Assembly (NCBI RefSeq): GCF_002165575.1
Contig: NZ_MXQF01000002.1
Span: 225,599 to 289,598, forward strand
Source of the DNA: Pseudoalteromonas sp. A601
GTDB taxonomy: Bacteria > Pseudomonadota > Gammaproteobacteria > Enterobacterales > Alteromonadaceae
Direction of reading: 5' to 3'
DNA length: 64,000 bases
A model generated the notes under the pieces. The model was not told the origin of the DNA, did no database searches, and saw nothing but the letters and a program-made list of their open reading frames with translations. Positions 53,293 to 61,117 of the stretch are shown here, one piece after another (within the stretch, counting starts at the first letter, position 1; the number at the start of each line of letters is the position of its first letter). A program made the translations under genes and the position numbers.

Positions 53293-53814
53293 CTAATGAT
53301 GCGTGTGATGCTGCTTAGATTGTGAAGCTTGTTCTACCTGACTTTCTAAAGAAACAACCTGGGCTTGAGTAAAAACTCGGTTTCCATCACTAAAATATAG
53401 CGTGAGTTTTAATTCTTGCCCGGCTTTTATTACTTCGCTTGGCTCGAACGCCATCAAATGATATCCGCCTGGTTTAAAATCGAGTTGTTGATGTGCTTTG
53501 ATTAATAATGTGTCGACTTTCTGCATTTTCATCATGCCATCAACATGAGCATGCTCATGAATTTCTACACGCCCTAAACCATCAATAGCGGCTTTAGTTA
53601 GCGTTACATCAGCATTACCATGATTAACAATACTTAGGTAACCTACAGTCGATTTGCTCGCTGGCAAGAAAACTCTTACCTGCGCATTGTTTACAATGAT
53701 TTCACTATCCTCATCATGGTGATGATCTGCGTGTGCTTTTACCATTGACGGAAGAAATAGGCTCATAACTAAAAGAGCCGATGAAAGTAATGTGATTAGT
53801 GGCTTAAATGTCAT
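53293..53814 (-). CDS. PCu(A)C-like periplasmic copper chaperone
   Basis: A 173-residue protein with a signal peptide (about 1-27, ending VKA). Metal ligands fit the PCuAC pattern: His in VEIHEHAHVDGMMKMQKV, and a later YHLMAFEP with His and Met. There is an extra His-rich start (HADHHHDED) and a His-rich C-terminus, likely to bind copper or zinc. It carries Cu(I) to cytochrome oxidase assembly in related systems. No cox or Sco gene is here. Confidence 0.88.
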   Translation of the reverse strand: MTFKPLITLLSSALLVMSLFLPSMVKAHADHHHDEDSEIIVNNAQVRVFLPASKSTVGYLSIVNHGNADVTLTKAAIDGLGRVEIHEHAHVDGMMKMQKVDTLLIKAHQQLDFKPGGYHLMAFEPSEVIKAGQELKLTLYFSDGNRVFTQAQVVSLESQVEQASQSKQHHTHH

Positions 53815-53903
53815 CTCTATCCTTGTTATAAAAAATCATTTTATTGGCTAAATTTAGCATAATTGTGAAAAAATAGTCAGTAAAATTAGCAACGCCTCCA
53901 CGG

Positions 53904-54236
53904 TTAATCAAATTTAGCTGTTTTTTTATTATCTAAAATTAACCAACATAAGCAGGCAATGAGTAATAAAGGCCAAGCTATCATTATAGAGCCAAACAAT
54001 AATGCTAAGACCACGCCCATCCCAACAATAATACCTGCCCCTAATAATCCCGCACTTACCAGAGCTATCACAGCAATAACAGCTACAACAGCAAGCAACG
54101 CACCAAATAGCTCAATACCTACCCAGCTTAAATCAGCAATAATAAGCGGTAGTTGCCATGAATCAAACTGCACCGCCTGAAATGGGCTATATATTATAAA
54201 TACGATTATTAATACGCAAATTGCAATTATTTTCAT
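53904..54236 (-). CDS. Small hydrophobic membrane protein in the psp operon
   Basis: A 110-residue protein with a first hydrophobic segment (about 3-20) and three more between 30 and 105 (Ile/Val/Ala rich). It follows pspC by 10 bases and is the last gene of the pspA-pspC set. It is not recognisable as PspB, PspD or PspG by eye. It may be a membrane partner in the phage-shock response, but that is only from position. Confidence 0.7.
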   Translation of the reverse strand: MKIIAICVLIIVFIIYSPFQAVQFDSWQLPLIIADLSWVGIELFGALLAVVAVIAVIALVSAGLLGAGIIVGMGVVLALLFGSIMIAWPLLLIACLCWLILDNKKTAKFD

Positions 54237-54246
54237 GACTCCCCCA

Positions 54247-54453
54247 CTACGCCTTAGTATCTAAGCAAAAATGTGCAGCCAAATAACCGCCACCAATAAA
54301 CAATGGAAATTGAATAAAAAGCAGAATAGTCACTAATCGTGTCGCCCAGATAGGAAAGTCAAAACGACGTGCAAAACCACTACACACACCCGAAAGTTTT
54401 TTATTCAACGCGTCTTTGTACCAATTCTTTTCATTGTTATAAGTATTCATCAT
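54247..54453 (-). CDS. pspC: PspC-domain protein
   Basis: A 68-residue protein: short cytoplasmic part with KLSGVCSGFARRFDFPIWATRL (about 19-40), the PspC-domain hallmark, then a hydrophobic segment (about 40-62). AGGAGA precedes the first ATG at 6 bases. It is shorter than E. coli PspC (119), lacking the C-terminal tail. Nine bases after pspA. Typical membrane sensor of the phage-shock response. Confidence 0.85.
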   Translation of the reverse strand: MMNTYNNEKNWYKDALNKKLSGVCSGFARRFDFPIWATRLVTILLFIQFPLFIGGGYLAAHFCLDTKA

Positions 54454-54461
54454 ATTATCTC

Positions 54462-55130
54462 CTAAGCTGTTTGCTTCATTTTTACTTTTAATGCTGCAAA
54501 TTCTTGCTCTATTGCTTCATCTTTAACTAGCGCATCAATTTGCTCTGCTGTGCTACTTTGCGTTTTAGTCATATCATAAGCATCAACTTGTGACTCTATT
54601 GACTCAACACGGCGCTCAATAACATCAAAGCGGGATAACGCATCTGCTATTTTTTCACTATTTAATTGATGATTAACACGCATTCTGGCATCAAGTAGGT
54701 TATGAACTTTTTGCAAGCTTGCCTGCTTTGCTTTTGCCTCAGTCAATTTACTTTGTAAACGCTGGGCATCGTCTTGAAGTTTCTTCAGTGAATCGGCTAA
54801 TTTAACAAGCTCTGGCTCAATAGCTGCAAGCTCATCGCTTACATGTTGTTTTTCTTTTAATGCAGCAGTTGCGAGGTCATCCCTTCCTTTTGCCACAGCT
54901 AGCTCTGCTTTAGTTTGCCAGCTATCAATGCTAACTTGCTTTTGTGCTTGTTCACGCTTTAATGCCTTTTCTTCACATAGAATGACTGCAGCTGTTGAGC
55001 GACACTCATCAAGTGTTTGCTGCATTTGTTGAATAAGTAAGTTTAATAATTTTTCTGGATCTTCAGCTTTATCTAATGCCGAAACTAAGTTTGCTTGAAT
55101 AAGATCTGTTACGCGGTTAATTATGTCCAT
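54462..55130 (-). CDS. pspA: Phage-shock protein A
   Basis: A 222-residue PspA/IM30 protein, nearly all alpha-helical coiled coil (about 25-190), starting MDIINRVTDLIQANLVSAL, with the PEKLLNLLIQQM pattern. GGAGA precedes the ATG. It binds and stabilises the inner membrane under stress and can inhibit the PspF activator. pspF is not adjacent here. A sigma-54-type promoter lies 42 bases upstream. Confidence 0.95.
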   Translation of the reverse strand: MDIINRVTDLIQANLVSALDKAEDPEKLLNLLIQQMQQTLDECRSTAAVILCEEKALKREQAQKQVSIDSWQTKAELAVAKGRDDLATAALKEKQHVSDELAAIEPELVKLADSLKKLQDDAQRLQSKLTEAKAKQASLQKVHNLLDARMRVNHQLNSEKIADALSRFDVIERRVESIESQVDAYDMTKTQSSTAEQIDALVKDEAIEQEFAALKVKMKQTA

Positions 55131-55171
55131 GATTATCTCCTGTTGATGATGGGTGATTACAACAAGTAGAT

Positions 55172-55187
55172 TCCAAGACTTATGCCA
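55172..55187 (-). promoter_or_regulatory. Sigma-54-type promoter of the psp operon
   Basis: On the minus strand TGGCAT-AAGTC-TTGGA matches the -24/-12 consensus (TGGCAC-N5-TTGCA) with two deviations. It is 41 bases upstream of pspA. psp operons in E. coli are sigma-54 dependent, which fits. Confidence 0.65.
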
Positions 55188-55324
55188 AGTTAGTTAATTA
55201 AAAAACTTCACATTAAAAATCAATAAATTAAACTTAATGGACAATAAAGAAAGATGACTTGGAGCTGAATATAGATGTGTCAAATTGACTAAAAAACTAA
55301 CTTTTTGACTAATATTTAAGATCA

Positions 55325-55350
55325 AAAAAGCTGCATTAAGCAGCTTTTAT
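55325..55350 (-). terminator. Terminator of dusA
   Basis: AAGCTGC / GCAGCTT stem with a 5-base loop and six T on the minus strand, 40 bases after the dusA stop. Confidence 0.85.
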
Positions 55351-55389
55351 ACTCGAATGATAACGCCAATTAACCTGCTTACTAATTAA

Positions 55390-56349
55390 TTACTCAGGAA
55401 CGAAACTTAATGCTTTGTCCATTACTGACAAGTCAGCTTGTTTACCATGCCCATTTTCAGACAAATGACGGCGAAAGCCTCTCGCTCCCGGCTGGCCTTG
55501 AAATATACCTAACATGTGTCGTGCAATATGCCAAAAATTTGCCCCTTGCTGCATCTCTGCCTCAATATAGCCATACATTGAACGCACTACATCATGGCGA
55601 GATAAAGTGAAAGGGTGTGCATTATAGATGGCTTCATCTACTTCACTTAAAACAAATGGATTACTATAGGCTTCACGGCCAATCATTACACCATCTAAAT
55701 GCTTAAGGTGCGTTTGACTGTCAGCTATTGTTTTAACACCTCCATTTAAACTTAAATGTAATTGAGGGTAATCTTTTTTAAGTTGGTAAACTCGCGGATA
55801 ATCAAGAGGAGGAACTTCGCGGTTTTCTTTAGGGCTTAAGCCATTTAACCACGCTTTACGAGCATGAATAATAAAATCATCACAGCCAACTTTGTGACTG
55901 GCTTCAATCAACTCACATAAAAACTCATATGAATCTTGCTCATCTATACCTATGCGGGTTTTAACCGTTACTGGTATATTCACTTCGGCCTTCATTGCTG
56001 CAACACAATCAGCGACAAGTTGCGGCTCGCCCATTAAACAGGCTCCAAACCGCCCGTTTTGAACACGGTCAGACGGACAGCCAACATTCAGATTGACTTC
56101 ATCATAACCACGTTCTGCTGCCAACTTAGCGCATTTAGCAAGTGCTTGGGGATCAGAGCCTCCCAATTGCAAAGCAACCGGATTTTCATGCTGATTAAAA
56201 TGAAGGTAATCACCACGACCAAACAAAATTGCGCCCGTAGTAACCATCTCAGTATAAAGCACTGTGTGCTTTGTCATTTTACGATGAAAAGTACGGCAGT
56301 GGCGATCTGTCCAATCAAGCATGGGGGCAACAGAAAAGCGTCTATTCAA
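55390..56349 (-). CDS. dusA: tRNA-dihydrouridine synthase A
   Basis: About 319 residues from a TTG at 56349 ([17 protein letters not shown]). AAGGA lies seven bases before it; a longer TTG start at 56370 has no site. FMN-binding TIM barrel: [13 protein letters not shown] at the start, the catalytic Cys in [19 protein letters not shown] (about 90-108), and NGGVKT and GVMIGR phosphate-binding loops near 210-235. It reduces uridines in the D-loop (U20/U20a in E. coli). Confidence 0.93.
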   Translation of the reverse strand: MNRRFSVAPMLDWTDRHCRTFHRKMTKHTVLYTEMVTTGAILFGRGDYLHFNQHENPVALQLGGSDPQALAKCAKLAAERGYDEVNLNVGCPSDRVQNGRFGACLMGEPQLVADCVAAMKAEVNIPVTVKTRIGIDEQDSYEFLCELIEASHKVGCDDFIIHARKAWLNGLSPKENREVPPLDYPRVYQLKKDYPQLHLSLNGGVKTIADSQTHLKHLDGVMIGREAYSNPFVLSEVDEAIYNAHPFTLSRHDVVRSMYGYIEAEMQQGANFWHIARHMLGIFQGQPGARGFRRHLSENGHGKQADLSVMDKALSFVPE

Positions 56350-56800
56350 AGTAAAATCCTTAGGCAGCAAAACAACATTAAAAGCGCTGCATTTTACACA
56401 AATAGCGCTAGCGCTTCAATGATAAGCTCTTCGTAAATAAGGGGAAGCTTAAGTAACTGTTTATCTGTTTTCTTTTACTAGGTTTTCGTAGTTAATACCA
56501 GCTAGTTCAACGTCCATGAAATCGAGTTCATTAAAATTATCAAACTACGACCTAGATAAAATTAACCCCATACTCCGACTAATTATACTTGTTCCACTAT
56601 CTCTTATTAATTTATGAACATGAGTCGCTAACCGCAATAAAAACAGGGACCATGCCTATTGGATCAATAACAGAAAAAAAGATAAATATCGCTAAAAATT
56701 AATTCAGAGCTAGACTTCCTAAAATAAAACTGTCTAATAAAAACGCTGCAACTACAACACAATATGTTAGTATATCATGGTAGCGTAAGGATAAGAGCAG
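56350..56800. other. Gene-free region of about 450 bases between dusA and zur
   Basis: No supported ORF. It contains an imperfect long-range inverted repeat (CTAGGT...CGTAGTT at about 56478-56493 with AACTACG-ACCTAG at 56543-56555). A TGTTAGTATATCA stretch (about 56765-56777) might be a weak Zur-type site, but it is not strong enough to call. Promoters for both divergent genes must lie here. Confidence 0.55.
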
Positions 56801-57235
56801 ATGAATATAGAATCACTCGTTAGTAAAGCAAAACAAGTGTGTGACAATCGTGGCGCACGATTCACACCAATCCGTGAAAAAGTATTTCGCCTTCTAGCAA
56901 GTGCGCAAGGTGGTGTTGGTGCCTATGATTTATTAGAGCAATTAAAACTCACTGAATCTGGGGCAAAACCAGCGACTATTTACCGAGCTCTTGATTTTTT
57001 AGCCGAGCTGGGTTTTATTCACAAAATAGAAAGTACGAATGCATTTATGTTGTGCCATCATTTTGATCATATTCATCCGGTGCAACTTTTAATCTGTGAT
57101 AGTTGTGGCTTTGTTAAAGAGCTTCATTCCACTGTTATATCACATGAGCTAAATAGCTTAGCCGGTGAAAGTGGCTTTGTTGTTTCAGGGCAAACTATTG
57201 AAGCACATGGTAGATGTGCGTCTTGTATTGAATAG
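56801..57235 (+). CDS. zur: Fur-family zinc uptake regulator Zur
   Basis: A 144-residue Fur-superfamily protein. Winged helix (about 20-80: FTPIREKVFRLL, then GAKPATIYRALDFLAELGFI). Metal-binding residues: a His cluster CHHFDHIHPVQL and a Cys4 site (ICDSCGF ... RCASC). The combination and the E. coli-like SHELNS tail favour Zur over Fur, PerR or Nur. AAGGA lies 11-12 bases before ATG. It represses zinc uptake genes when Zn is sufficient. Adjacent genes are not obvious targets. Confidence 0.88.
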   Translation: MNIESLVSKAKQVCDNRGARFTPIREKVFRLLASAQGGVGAYDLLEQLKLTESGAKPATIYRALDFLAELGFIHKIESTNAFMLCHHFDHIHPVQLLICDSCGFVKELHSTVISHELNSLAGESGFVVSGQTIEAHGRCASCIE

Positions 57236-57316
57236 TTTTGTGCAGCGGTAAAAATAGCCGCTACACTTAAATGTATAATAACAGTGTAACTGTAAACCTT
57301 AAGGGATAATTTAAAT

Positions 57317-57784
57317 ATGAATGTAGAGTTCATCAATCCTTTTCTAGCATCATTATTAAATGTATTGAGCACCATGGCGCAAACAGAATTAAAGCCTGGC
57401 AAGCCTAGAATTAAAAAAGATGAAATTGCCTGTGGTGATGTTTCAGGGCTAATCGGTATGGTTGGTCCGCAAACCAGAGGCTCATTCTCGATTACTTTTG
57501 ACGAAAGTTTAGCGCTTACCATTATGGAACGAATGCTTGGTGAACGTCCTGACTCTGTCAATGAAGAAGTAACTGACATGGTTGGTGAAATTACCAATAT
57601 GGTAACAGGTGGCGCAAAAAACCTACTTGGTGAAAAAGGCTATGACTTTGATATGGCAACACCTATTGTAGTCTCAGGTTCTGAGCATACTATTACCCAC
57701 AAAAGTGAAGGTGCCAAAATATTAATCCCTTTCACTTCAGACTCAGGTAATGCAAATATCGAAGTTAGCTTTGATAAACTATGA
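57317..57784 (+). CDS. cheX: CheX, CheY-P phosphatase family
   Basis: A 155-residue CheC/CheX-family protein. Catalytic Glu91 and Asn94 are in [12 protein letters not shown], matching the ExxN motif. It removes phosphate from CheY-type receivers. The AAGGGA site is eight bases before ATG. Its stop overlaps the start of yjbQ (ATGA). It is an orphan: no other chemotaxis gene is near. Confidence 0.9.
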   Translation: MNVEFINPFLASLLNVLSTMAQTELKPGKPRIKKDEIACGDVSGLIGMVGPQTRGSFSITFDESLALTIMERMLGERPDSVNEEVTDMVGEITNMVTGGAKNLLGEKGYDFDMATPIVVSGSEHTITHKSEGAKILIPFTSDSGNANIEVSFDKL

Positions 57785-58209
57785 GCTGGCTACAAAAAAG
57801 CATTAATTTGAAACCTCGCTCGCGAGGTTTTCATATTATTGACGAAGACATCACATCACAACTTCCCGAATTAGCCAATTATAAAATCGGTTTACTCCAT
57901 CTTTTTATACAGCACACCTCTGCAAGTTTAACAATCAACGAAAATGCAGATCCCACCGTACGTATGGATATGGAAAGCCACTTCAATAAATTCGTACCTG
58001 AATGTCAATCTTACTATCGCCACGATTATGAGGGAGATGACGATATGCCAGCCCATATTAAGGCAAGCACCTTAGGCTGTGAATTATCGATCCCTATTAG
58101 CAATGGACACCTACGGCTCGGTACATGGCAAGGTATTTACCTAGGTGAACATAGAGATCACGGCGCAAGCAGACGCATCATTGCTACTTTGCAAGGGCAA
58201 CTGCGATAG
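57781..58209 (+). CDS. yjbQ: YjbQ/UPF0047-family protein
   Basis: A 142-residue protein starting [20 protein letters not shown]. The [14 protein letters not shown] (about 46-59) and [16 protein letters not shown] (about 117-132) motifs are diagnostic of YjbQ. In E. coli it has been described as having weak thiamine-phosphate synthase activity; the physiological reaction is not settled. Translation-coupled to cheX by ATGA, a pairing with no obvious functional reason. Confidence 0.93.
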   Translation: MSWLQKSINLKPRSRGFHIIDEDITSQLPELANYKIGLLHLFIQHTSASLTINENADPTVRMDMESHFNKFVPECQSYYRHDYEGDDDMPAHIKASTLGCELSIPISNGHLRLGTWQGIYLGEHRDHGASRRIIATLQGQLR

Positions 58210-58458
58210 TATTTAAAACATGCGAGCACTAGAGTAAAAAGCAATAAAGTTGAGTAATATAGATTAAAATTTAAACCTTCACACCTCCCCCTTACTTTGC
58301 ATATACAATCAGGTAAAGTTTTTACTTTTATTATGCAATAAAGCTCCAGAGCAGCGTATTATTGACCAATAATGATTGAAGCGTCCAAAAACTATAATAA
58401 AAGCCTAATATAAGTAATAATCAGTTATAGGCGCTTCTCAAATTGAAGGAACAGTGGC

Positions 58459-59547
58459 ATGCTCGATTTTTGGTACAAAAAACTACCAAAACACCCAAAA
58501 GATCATAAAGACTTTTGGCGTACAAAGTTAATAGCTCACACTTTGTTATTGGCAAGCTGCTACTTTGTAATTTTAACTTTGCTGAATATCTTCTACTTTT
58601 CAAGTTACGATATTGCTTTATTTGATACTGTTGGCCTTTGTATTACATTAGCTGTTTATTCATGGTTTACTAAAACAGCTGATGTAAATATGGCTGCTTG
58701 GGCCGTGGCTATAATCATCGTTAGCTTAATTATGCTGTTTGTTATTTCTGCTGGCGGGCGGGCGCACACTTTATTTTGGGCTACTTTAATTCCTCCTTTA
58801 ACATTCTTTTTAGTAGGAAGAACTTGGGGCAGTGTTCTCAGTGGCATTGCTTTTTGTATTTGTGCTTATCTCACCTACAAACAGCAACAACAAGTCATTA
58901 CCATAGGACTAGGCTCTTTATTTAATGTGATTGAAGTGAGTATTGCACATATTATAGTTTTTAGGTTTTACGAAAAAACTCGCTTTTCAGCTTACCAACA
59001 TCTACAAGCTCGTAATATTGAAATTCAACATTTAGCCGAAACCGATAAGCTGACAGGGCTGTATAATCGACAAAAGTTTGATCAAACTTTATCGCTGTTA
59101 TTAGCTGATAATAAAGACGCTACAACATCTAATAGCTTACTAATTTGTGATATCGATCACTTTAAAAATATAAATGATACATATGGCCATCTAGCCGGAG
59201 ATAATATTTTGAGTACGTTTGCCACTGTGCTCAAACACAAAATGCCAACCAATTCGTTAATTGCACGGTGGGGAGGAGAAGAGTTTACCATTATTTTACC
59301 CAACACAACTCTAACTGATGCTGCAGAACTAGCTCATGAACTGAAACAATATATTAGTGAGCAAAAATTTGAAGATTCATTTTTCACTATAAGTATAGGT
59401 TTAACAGAGTTACACTGTGATGATACTGTAAAAAGCTCTCTAGAAAGAGCTGACAGCGCACTCTTTACAGCTAAAAGCAATGGCCGTAACACCGTTTATT
59501 ATAGTGATAACAATTTTAAAATTGTGGCCTACCCTAGCGCCTCGTAG
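58459..59547 (+). CDS. Membrane diguanylate cyclase (GGDEF)
   Basis: A 362-residue protein. About six hydrophobic segments (residues 30-180) are followed by a coiled linker and a GGDEF domain (about 192-350) with CDIDHFKNINDTYGHLAGD and an intact GGEEF. The N-terminal module is of an unnamed MASE-like type. GAAGGA precedes the ATG. It should make c-di-GMP in response to an unknown membrane signal. The last codons lie inside or beside repeat copy B. Confidence 0.9.
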   Translation: MLDFWYKKLPKHPKDHKDFWRTKLIAHTLLLASCYFVILTLLNIFYFSSYDIALFDTVGLCITLAVYSWFTKTADVNMAAWAVAIIIVSLIMLFVISAGGRAHTLFWATLIPPLTFFLVGRTWGSVLSGIAFCICAYLTYKQQQQVITIGLGSLFNVIEVSIAHIIVFRFYEKTRFSAYQHLQARNIEIQHLAETDKLTGLYNRQKFDQTLSLLLADNKDATTSNSLLICDIDHFKNINDTYGHLAGDNILSTFATVLKHKMPTNSLIARWGGEEFTIILPNTTLTDAAELAHELKQYISEQKFEDSFFTISIGLTELHCDDTVKSSLERADSALFTAKSNGRNTVYYSDNNFKIVAYPSAS

Positions 59548-59615
59548 GAGAGCGCTTTAGCGTCGATTGGCTTTAACGCACACCCAAAATCATCACGGCT
59601 GAAGCTATTCTCACA
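59542..59615. repeat. Structured intergenic repeat, copy B
   Basis: About 74 bases, the counterpart of 36997-37071. The block TCGTAGGAGAGCGCTTTAGC begins it, overlapping the stop codon of the upstream cyclase gene (TAG at 59545-59547). It ends ATCACGGCTGAAGC. GCTTTAGCG-CG can pair with CGGCTGAAGC, with a G-U in place of an A-U found in copy A, so pairing is conserved. Confidence 0.75.
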
Positions 59616-59619
59616 TTTC

Positions 59620-60804
59620 CTAACAATACTGCCCTGCTGCAAAGCCGCAGCTCCAAGCATACTGAAAATTATACCCGCCTAGCCAACCTGTTACGTCTGT
59701 AACTTCACCAATAAAATACAAGCCTTGGGCTTTTTTAGCCTCAAAGGTTTTTGAACTAAGCTCATTAGTATCTATGCCACCCAGAGTCACCTCAGCAGTG
59801 CGATAACCTTCAGTGCCATTTGGTTTGATTTGCCAATTATGAATGTAATTAGTTAACTCATCAATTTGGCTATGAGTGAGCTGATTAACATTGCAATCAG
59901 GGATTGCTTTACTGTCATGTAAAATTTCAATAAAACGTTTTGGTAAAATAGCCGACAAACTATTTTTCAATGACTTTTGCGCTTGAGTTTCTCGCCATTG
60001 TGCTAACTGTTCTTTTAAATCAACTTCAGGTAATAGGTTAATTGTTACCGCCTGCCCCGCTCGCCAAAATGAGCTTATTTGTAAAATGGCAGGGCCCGAT
60101 AACCCTCTGTGTGTAAACAGAATATTCTCTTTAAAGCTCGTTCCATTCTCACTACTTACAGCACAAGGAATACTAATACCAGACAAGCCTTCAAAGCGCT
60201 CTTTATCATGTTGGTGCAATGTAAATGGCACAAGTGCGGCCATTGTAGGTAAAACATTCAAACCAAACTGCTCAGCAATTTTATAGCCTATGGGACTAGC
60301 GCCCAGTTTTGGCATGGTTAAACCGCCAGCTGCAACCACTAGAGATTCACAATCGTAGGAGTTTTGCTCAGTGATTACTCGGTAGCCACTATCTGTTCTT
60401 GCAACACTTAATACTTCATTACGAAGCGCTATATTAGCACCCGCCCATTCGCATTCAGTAAGCAAAATATCAACGATATCTTGAGCGCTGTTATCACAAA
60501 ATAACTGGCCTAGCGTTTTATGATGATAAGCCAAACCATGACGGTCAACCAACTCAATAAAATCATGCTGGGTATAACGACTTAGACACGATTTCACAAA
60601 ATGATGGTTACCGCATAAATAGTTTTCAGGGCTCGCATTTTCGTTAGTAAAATTGCAGCGCCCACCACCACTAATGAGAATTTTACGACCAGGCTTTTTG
60701 CCCATATCAAGTACTGTAACACTTCGGCCACGGTAGCCAGCTTGCGCTGCACACATTAATCCAGCCGCTCCGGCGCCAATCACTATTACATCAACTTGGG
60801 TCAT
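59620..60804 (-). CDS. HI0933-like FAD/NAD(P)-dependent oxidoreductase
   Basis: A 394-residue flavoprotein. N-terminal Rossmann GAGAAGLMCAAQAGYRGRSV (about 8-27), then DMGKKPGRKILISGGGRCNFTN (about 33-54), the HI0933/YhiN signature. The C-terminus ends with NFQYAWSCGFAAG, the second FAD contact. Reaction unknown. Convergent with the cyclase gene, from which it is separated by repeat B. Confidence 0.92.
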   Translation of the reverse strand: MTQVDVIVIGAGAAGLMCAAQAGYRGRSVTVLDMGKKPGRKILISGGGRCNFTNENASPENYLCGNHHFVKSCLSRYTQHDFIELVDRHGLAYHHKTLGQLFCDNSAQDIVDILLTECEWAGANIALRNEVLSVARTDSGYRVITEQNSYDCESLVVAAGGLTMPKLGASPIGYKIAEQFGLNVLPTMAALVPFTLHQHDKERFEGLSGISIPCAVSSENGTSFKENILFTHRGLSGPAILQISSFWRAGQAVTINLLPEVDLKEQLAQWRETQAQKSLKNSLSAILPKRFIEILHDSKAIPDCNVNQLTHSQIDELTNYIHNWQIKPNGTEGYRTAEVTLGGIDTNELSSKTFEAKKAQGLYFIGEVTDVTGWLGGYNFQYAWSCGFAAGQYC

Positions 60805-61117
60805 TTAATTATCTCGAGCAAAATTTTCTAGATTATAACAAATTTAGAGCAATACCATGAGTTGAATTTAATTACTGTGTTATTCGCAATAAAATAAACA
60901 AATAACTCTCAACACGCCAAAAGCCAGCACTTTATAACTAATACACAATAAAAAACAACGACTAAATATCCATTTAGCCATATAAGCATCCCTATATAAC
61001 CAAATTCGAGACAATCATAATAAAACGTTATTTTAACTATTTTAACAGATCATTTACTTTTGTTCCCCTTCACGATAATTCATTGCGAAGAAAAACCATA
61101 ACAATCTAGGGATAATT
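60805..61117. other. AT-rich gene-free region of about 310 bases
   Basis: The interval between divergent genes is very AT-rich and carries no ORF I can support. It must hold the promoters of the flavoprotein and subtilase genes; I see no clear operator. Confidence 0.6.

Noticed and set aside
56765..56777. Zur box before zur
   Set aside because: TGTTAGTATATCA only partly fits the known palindrome, so I do not call it an operator.
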